Shown here: piece after piece, positions 58,002 to 60,970 of the stretch
Layout of the letters: each line of letters begins with the position of its first letter
Position numbering within the stretch: the first letter of the stretch is position 1
Assembly: GCF_024704725.1 (NCBI RefSeq)
Contig: NZ_JALIQS010000017.1
Span: forward strand, 1-60,970
DNA: 60,970 nucleotides
Reading direction: 5' to 3'
From: Shinella sp. CPCC 101442
GTDB lineage: Bacteria > Pseudomonadota > Alphaproteobacteria > Rhizobiales > Rhizobiaceae
The notes under the pieces: generated by a model
The model's input: the letters and a program-made list of their open reading frames with translations, nothing else
Database searches by the model: none
Told to the model about the DNA's origin: nothing
Position numbers and translations under genes: made by a program

Positions 58002-58880
58002 ATGGCCAAACAGAACACCGTCTTCAAGGACGCCTTTAATCGCTGCGTCAAGCTGCTGGAGCAGACGCCGAGCCTGCCATCCGAGCCGGAGCTGGGTACT
58101 ACGCTCGGCGTCAGCCGCACGACCGTGCGCGCGATCCTGACCCGGCTTGAGGAGGTCGGGCTGCTCACCTGGGAAAAGCGCCGGAAGATCGTGTTGCGCA
58201 AACCCGAGGCGGCCGACTATTTTCCGACGGAAGAGACGGATTCGCTGTCGGAAATCATCGAGCGCAGCTTCATGCGCCGGATTCTGGCCGGAGGCGCGGA
58301 GCCCGGCATGCAGATCAACGAACTGGAACTGGCCCGCGAGATCGGCATCGGCACGACGAGCGTGCGAGAATTCCTGATCCGCTTCAGCCGCTTCGGCCTC
58401 ATCGAAAAACGGCCCAACAGCCATTGGGTGCTGAAAGGCTTTACCCGCGACTTCGCGCTGGAACTGACGGAGGTGCGCGAAATGTTCGAGCTGCGTTCCG
58501 CCGCCGCCTTTGCGCATCTGCCGGAGGAGCACCCGGCCTGGCAGGAACTCGACACCATCGAAGCGGTGCATCACGCGATCCTTGCCGATATCGAGAACCG
58601 CTATCTCGATTTTTCCGAGCTCGATGAACGCTTTCACCTTCTGGTGCACCGCGCCTCGAAGAACCGCTTCGTCGTCGATTTCTACGACGTGATCGCCATC
58701 GTCTTCCACTATCACTACCAGTGGAACAAGACGAATGCCCGCCAGCGCAATGCACGGGCGCTGGAGGAACACCTCTCCTATATCGCGGCACTCCGCTCGC
58801 GCGATCCCGCCCGTATCGAAAAGGCCTGCCGCCAGCACCTGAAATCGGCGCGCGAAACCCTGCTGCAATCCATCAACTGA
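58002..58880 (+). CDS. GntR-family regulator with two winged-helix domains and an FCD domain
   Basis: A 292-aa regulator. Residues about 7-66 form one GntR winged helix (LPSEPELGTTLGVSRTTVRA, then LEEVGLLTWEKRRKIVL). Residues about 82-145 form a second (INELELAREIGIGTTSVREF, then RFGLIEKRPNSHWVLKGF). An FCD ligand-binding domain fills about 150-285 (TEVREMFELRSAAA, ELDERFHLLVHRASKN, EEHLSYIAAL). Most GntR proteins have only one winged helix. It is divergent from the reductase and next to the candidate operators. Confidence 0.9.
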   Translation: MAKQNTVFKDAFNRCVKLLEQTPSLPSEPELGTTLGVSRTTVRAILTRLEEVGLLTWEKRRKIVLRKPEAADYFPTEETDSLSEIIERSFMRRILAGGAEPGMQINELELAREIGIGTTSVREFLIRFSRFGLIEKRPNSHWVLKGFTRDFALELTEVREMFELRSAAAFAHLPEEHPAWQELDTIEAVHHAILADIENRYLDFSELDERFHLLVHRASKNRFVVDFYDVIAIVFHYHYQWNKTNARQRNARALEEHLSYIAALRSRDPARIEKACRQHLKSARETLLQSIN

Positions 58881-58890
58881 CGGGATTTTC

Positions 58891-59982
58891 ATGACAACGC
58901 CCATCCTGCAATTCGGAACCAGCCGCTTCCTGCAGGCCCATGCCGACCTTTTCGTCAGCGAAGCGCTGGAGCGCGGCGAGGCGCTCGGCCGCATCACCGT
59001 CGTGCAGACGACCGGAGCGCCGGAACGCGCCGGGCGGCTCGCCGCACTTGCCGTGCCGGATGGTTATCCCGTCATCGTGCGGGGCCGAAAGGATGGGCAG
59101 GATATCGACAGCACCCAGCGCGCAACGAGCATAGCCCGCGCGCTTTCAACGGCAACGGATTGGCATGCCGTCGAAACGGTGTTCTGCGACGAGGCCGAGG
59201 TGGTGATTTCCAACACGGGCGACACCGGTTACCAGATCGGCGCTGACGACCTTGCCGGACCCGTGCCGGCCTCGTTCCCGGGCAAACTGCTGGCGCTTCT
59301 TCATGCCCGCTACAGCGCGAACCGGCGGGGCCTCACCGTGCTGCCGTGCGAACTCGTCGCGCGCAACGGTGACGTGCTGAAGCGGCTGATCCTGAACCTG
59401 CAGGCCGATCGTTATCCGGAGTCTGATTTTCGCAAATGGCTGTCCGATGAGGTGATCTGGGCCAACACGCTTGTCGATCGGATCGTCTCCGAACCGATAG
59501 AGCCCGCCGGCGCCGTGGCGGAACCCTATGCACTCTGGGCGATCGAACGTCAGCCGGGGCTGAAGGTCCCGTGCTCGCATCCCGACATTCTCGTCGTCGA
59601 CGATCTCACGCCCTATGAGAAGCTGAAGCTGCACGTTCTCAATCTCGGCCATACGGTGCTGGCGGATATCTGGATGAAGGAAAACCGCCCGGCGGATGAG
59701 ACCGTCAAGGCGATCCTTGCAGACAGCCGCGTTCGGGAGCGGCTGCTATCCGTCTACAGGCAGGAAGTCGTGCCGGGCTTTGTCGCCAAGGGGCTCGGGA
59801 CGGAAGCGCAAGACTATGTCGCCGCCACACTGGAGCGTTTCGACAATCCCTTCCTCGATCACCGCCTGCGCGACATCGCCAACCACCATGCGGAGAAGCT
59901 CGTCCGCCGCATCGTCGATTTCCATGCCTGGACGCCTGATGTGCCCAAGCCTGAACTGTTGGCGATTGCCGGCGGTCAGTAA
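58891..59982 (+). CDS. Mannitol dehydrogenase-family oxidoreductase (UxaB/UxuB-like)
   Basis: A 363-aa NAD(P)-dependent polyol/sugar-acid dehydrogenase. The N-terminal Rossmann start is ILQFGTSRFLQAHADLFVSE. VVISNTGDTGYQ, VLPCELVARNGDVLKR and KLHVLNLGHTVLADIW are family blocks (the Lys-x-x-x-x-Asn-x-x-His catalytic set). It is about 120 residues shorter than enterobacterial UxaB/UxuB. It begins ten bases after the GntR stop. A step reducing or oxidising a hexonate is likely, but the substrate is unknown. Its last seven bases overlap the convergent aldolase gene. Confidence 0.85.
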   Translation: MTTPILQFGTSRFLQAHADLFVSEALERGEALGRITVVQTTGAPERAGRLAALAVPDGYPVIVRGRKDGQDIDSTQRATSIARALSTATDWHAVETVFCDEAEVVISNTGDTGYQIGADDLAGPVPASFPGKLLALLHARYSANRRGLTVLPCELVARNGDVLKRLILNLQADRYPESDFRKWLSDEVIWANTLVDRIVSEPIEPAGAVAEPYALWAIERQPGLKVPCSHPDILVVDDLTPYEKLKLHVLNLGHTVLADIWMKENRPADETVKAILADSRVRERLLSVYRQEVVPGFVAKGLGTEAQDYVAATLERFDNPFLDHRLRDIANHHAEKLVRRIVDFHAWTPDVPKPELLAIAGGQ

Positions 59983-60776
59983 CCGCCGCCGCGCTTTTCT
60001 GCTTCCTTTTCGCCGAGGAAGCTGCGGCGCAGGTTTTCGACCGCCGATACAAGGCAGTTCACGTCCGTGCCGATCGCCAGGAAGTCCGCGCCGAGATCGC
60101 GGTAGACTTCGGCCTGCGGCAGCGAGACGGTCATGATGCCGCGTGCCTTGCCATGCGCCTTGGTGTGTTCGAAGATGTGTGTGATGGCATCAAGCACTTC
60201 CGGCGCACCGGGATTGCCGAGATGGCCCATGTCGGCGGCCAGGTCCGACGGGCCGATGAAAATGCCGTCGACGCCGTCCACCGCGGCGATCTCGTCGACC
60301 GCCGCAAGGCCCGCCCGGTTTTCCACCTGCACGATCAGGCAGATCTGCTCGTTGGCGGTGGTGATGTAGTCCGGCGTGCGGTTGAAATCGCTCGCGCGGC
60401 CGAGGCCGGCGCCGACCCCGCGGATACCATGCGGCGGGTAGCGCAGGGCGCGCACCAGCGCCTTCGCCTCTTCAGCCGATTCGACCATGGGGATGAGAAA
60501 AGTCTGGGCACCCTGGTCGAGCAACTGCTTGAGGATCCAGGCCTCGCCCATCGGCGGGCGCACCATGGCATGGGTCGGGCTATGGCGCAGCGCGCCAATC
60601 TGCGCGCTGATCAGCGGCATGTCGTTCGGGCCGTGTTCGCCGTCGATCAGCAGCCAGTCATAACCACTGGTCGAGAGGATTTCCGTCGCATAGGCGCTGC
60701 CGAGCGCCGCCCACAGACCGAGCTGGAACCGGCCGTCGCGAAGCGCTGCCTTGAAAGTGTTTTTGGGTGCCGCCAC
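59976..60776 (-). CDS. HpcH/HpaI-family aldolase
   Basis: A 266-aa metal-dependent class II pyruvate aldolase. The base is in LIDGEHGPNDMP, substrate-binding Arg in AMVRPPMGE, and metal ligands in VQVENRAGL and IFIGPSDLAADMGH. The start is a GTG (60776) preceded by GAGAGGGAAAATC. Relatives split 2-keto-3-deoxy sugar acids such as KDR into pyruvate and lactaldehyde. With an aldehyde dehydrogenase upstream in the same direction, a deoxysugar route ending in lactaldehyde oxidation is plausible. Confidence 0.9.
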   Translation of the reverse strand: MAAPKNTFKAALRDGRFQLGLWAALGSAYATEILSTSGYDWLLIDGEHGPNDMPLISAQIGALRHSPTHAMVRPPMGEAWILKQLLDQGAQTFLIPMVESAEEAKALVRALRYPPHGIRGVGAGLGRASDFNRTPDYITTANEQICLIVQVENRAGLAAVDEIAAVDGVDGIFIGPSDLAADMGHLGNPGAPEVLDAITHIFEHTKAHGKARGIMTVSLPQAEVYRDLGADFLAIGTDVNCLVSAVENLRRSFLGEKEAEKRGGGY

Positions 60777-60798
60777 GATTTTCCCTCTCGAAAGTAAA

Positions 60799-60822
60799 CC
60801 GGCCGGCAAGATTGCCGGCCGG
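60799..60822 (-). other. Intercistronic GC-rich hairpin between aldehyde dehydrogenase and aldolase genes
   Basis: CCGGCCGGCA (60799-60808) pairs with TGCCGGCCGG (60813-60822) around AGAT. On the minus strand it is followed by TTTACTTTC. It could partly terminate the upstream transcript or stabilise a processed mRNA. Confidence 0.55.
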
Positions 60823-60840
60823 CGCTCCATTTGACGCTGC

Positions 60841-60970
60841 TCAGGCAATACCACCAAGGCAGACATATTTGATCTCGGTGAACTCCTCGATGCCATAGCG
60901 CGAGCCCTCGCGGCCGAGGCCGGAGAGTTTCACACCGCCGAATGGCGCTTCCGCCGTGGAGATCAGGCCG
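60841..60970 (-). CDS. C-terminus of an NAD(P)-dependent aldehyde dehydrogenase (partial)
   Basis: The minus strand reads open from the window edge to a TGA at 60843-60841. The 42 residues include [17 protein letters not shown] and [17 protein letters not shown], the standard C-terminal motifs of the succinate-semialdehyde/lactaldehyde dehydrogenase group (GabD/AldA-like). Translation runs off the right edge, so the catalytic Cys is not in view. In this cluster it may oxidise the aldehyde released by the aldolase. Confidence 0.85.
   Translation of the reverse strand, partial: GLISTAEAPFGGVKLSGLGREGSRYGIEEFTEIKYVCLGGIA

Overview
The window reads as a stretch of the main chromosome of a Rhizobiaceae alphaproteobacterium (Rhizobium/Agrobacterium/Ensifer/Shinella type). 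The GC content is high with strong GC3 codon bias. Several arrangements are typical of this family: chvI-chvG-hprK-EIIA(Man)-HPr beside pckA; hisB-(DUF2628)-hisHAF-hisE-coaA; trpF-trpB-trpA-accD-folC; addB-addA-trxA; actS-actR; and ahcY followed by a DivL-like kinase and a TsaE/sugar-kinase fusion. The genus cannot be fixed from the sequence alone. I see no rRNA, tRNA, insertion sequence, prophage or CRISPR array. This is a dense core-genome region, with one accessory-looking sugar-catabolic cluster at the right end.

Layout from left to right. (1) 1-6.4 kb: possible tail of an upstream gene, helicase hrpB, the redox-sensing two-component pair actS/actR, DNA-repair gene mmcB, and a secreted L,D-transpeptidase lipoprotein. 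(2) 6.5-13.9 kb: malate synthase G, an orphan hydantoinase-A-type protein, a small secreted four-cysteine protein, a cytochrome P450 whose 3' end overlaps it, and a DUF1402 secreted protein. (3) 14-23.5 kb: the hslV-GNAT-hslU protease operon, a 42-aa lysine-rich protein, the histidine operon with coaA, then alkB, a BON-LysM protein and ribosome-rescue factor arfB. (4) 23.6-31 kb: pckA diverging from chvI-chvG-hprK-EIIA-HPr, then ahcY. These combine acid/envelope sensing (ChvIG), the regulatory PTS and gluconeogenesis. (5) 31-43 kb: a DivL-like pseudo-histidine kinase with Tyr in place of the phospho-accepting His, a TsaE-AmgK fusion, a MurU-type nucleotidyltransferase (cell-wall sugar recycling), AddB/AddA recombination nuclease and thioredoxin. 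(6) 43-51 kb: folC, accD and trpABF in one leftward operon, small membrane proteins, a metallopeptidase and intracellular PHB depolymerase. (7) 51.4-61 kb: a sugar ABC transporter with dehydrogenases, a FucU-type mutarotase, a double-winged-helix GntR regulator, an HpcH-type aldolase and the C-terminus of an aldehyde dehydrogenase. This is best read as an L-fucose or related deoxysugar catabolic cluster.

Most genes are recognisable housekeeping families, so I do not claim a wholly new system. The observations most worth following are the Tyr-for-His DivL kinase; the TsaE-AmgK fusion with MurU; the tandem-winged-helix GntR regulator with two matching TTTTATCGAYAAWA palindromes in its cluster; the AATCGATT cluster in the pckA/chvI gap; the perfect palindrome before ahcY; the acetyltransferase translationally coupled between hslV and hslU; and the loss of the zinc-ribbon cysteines in AccD.
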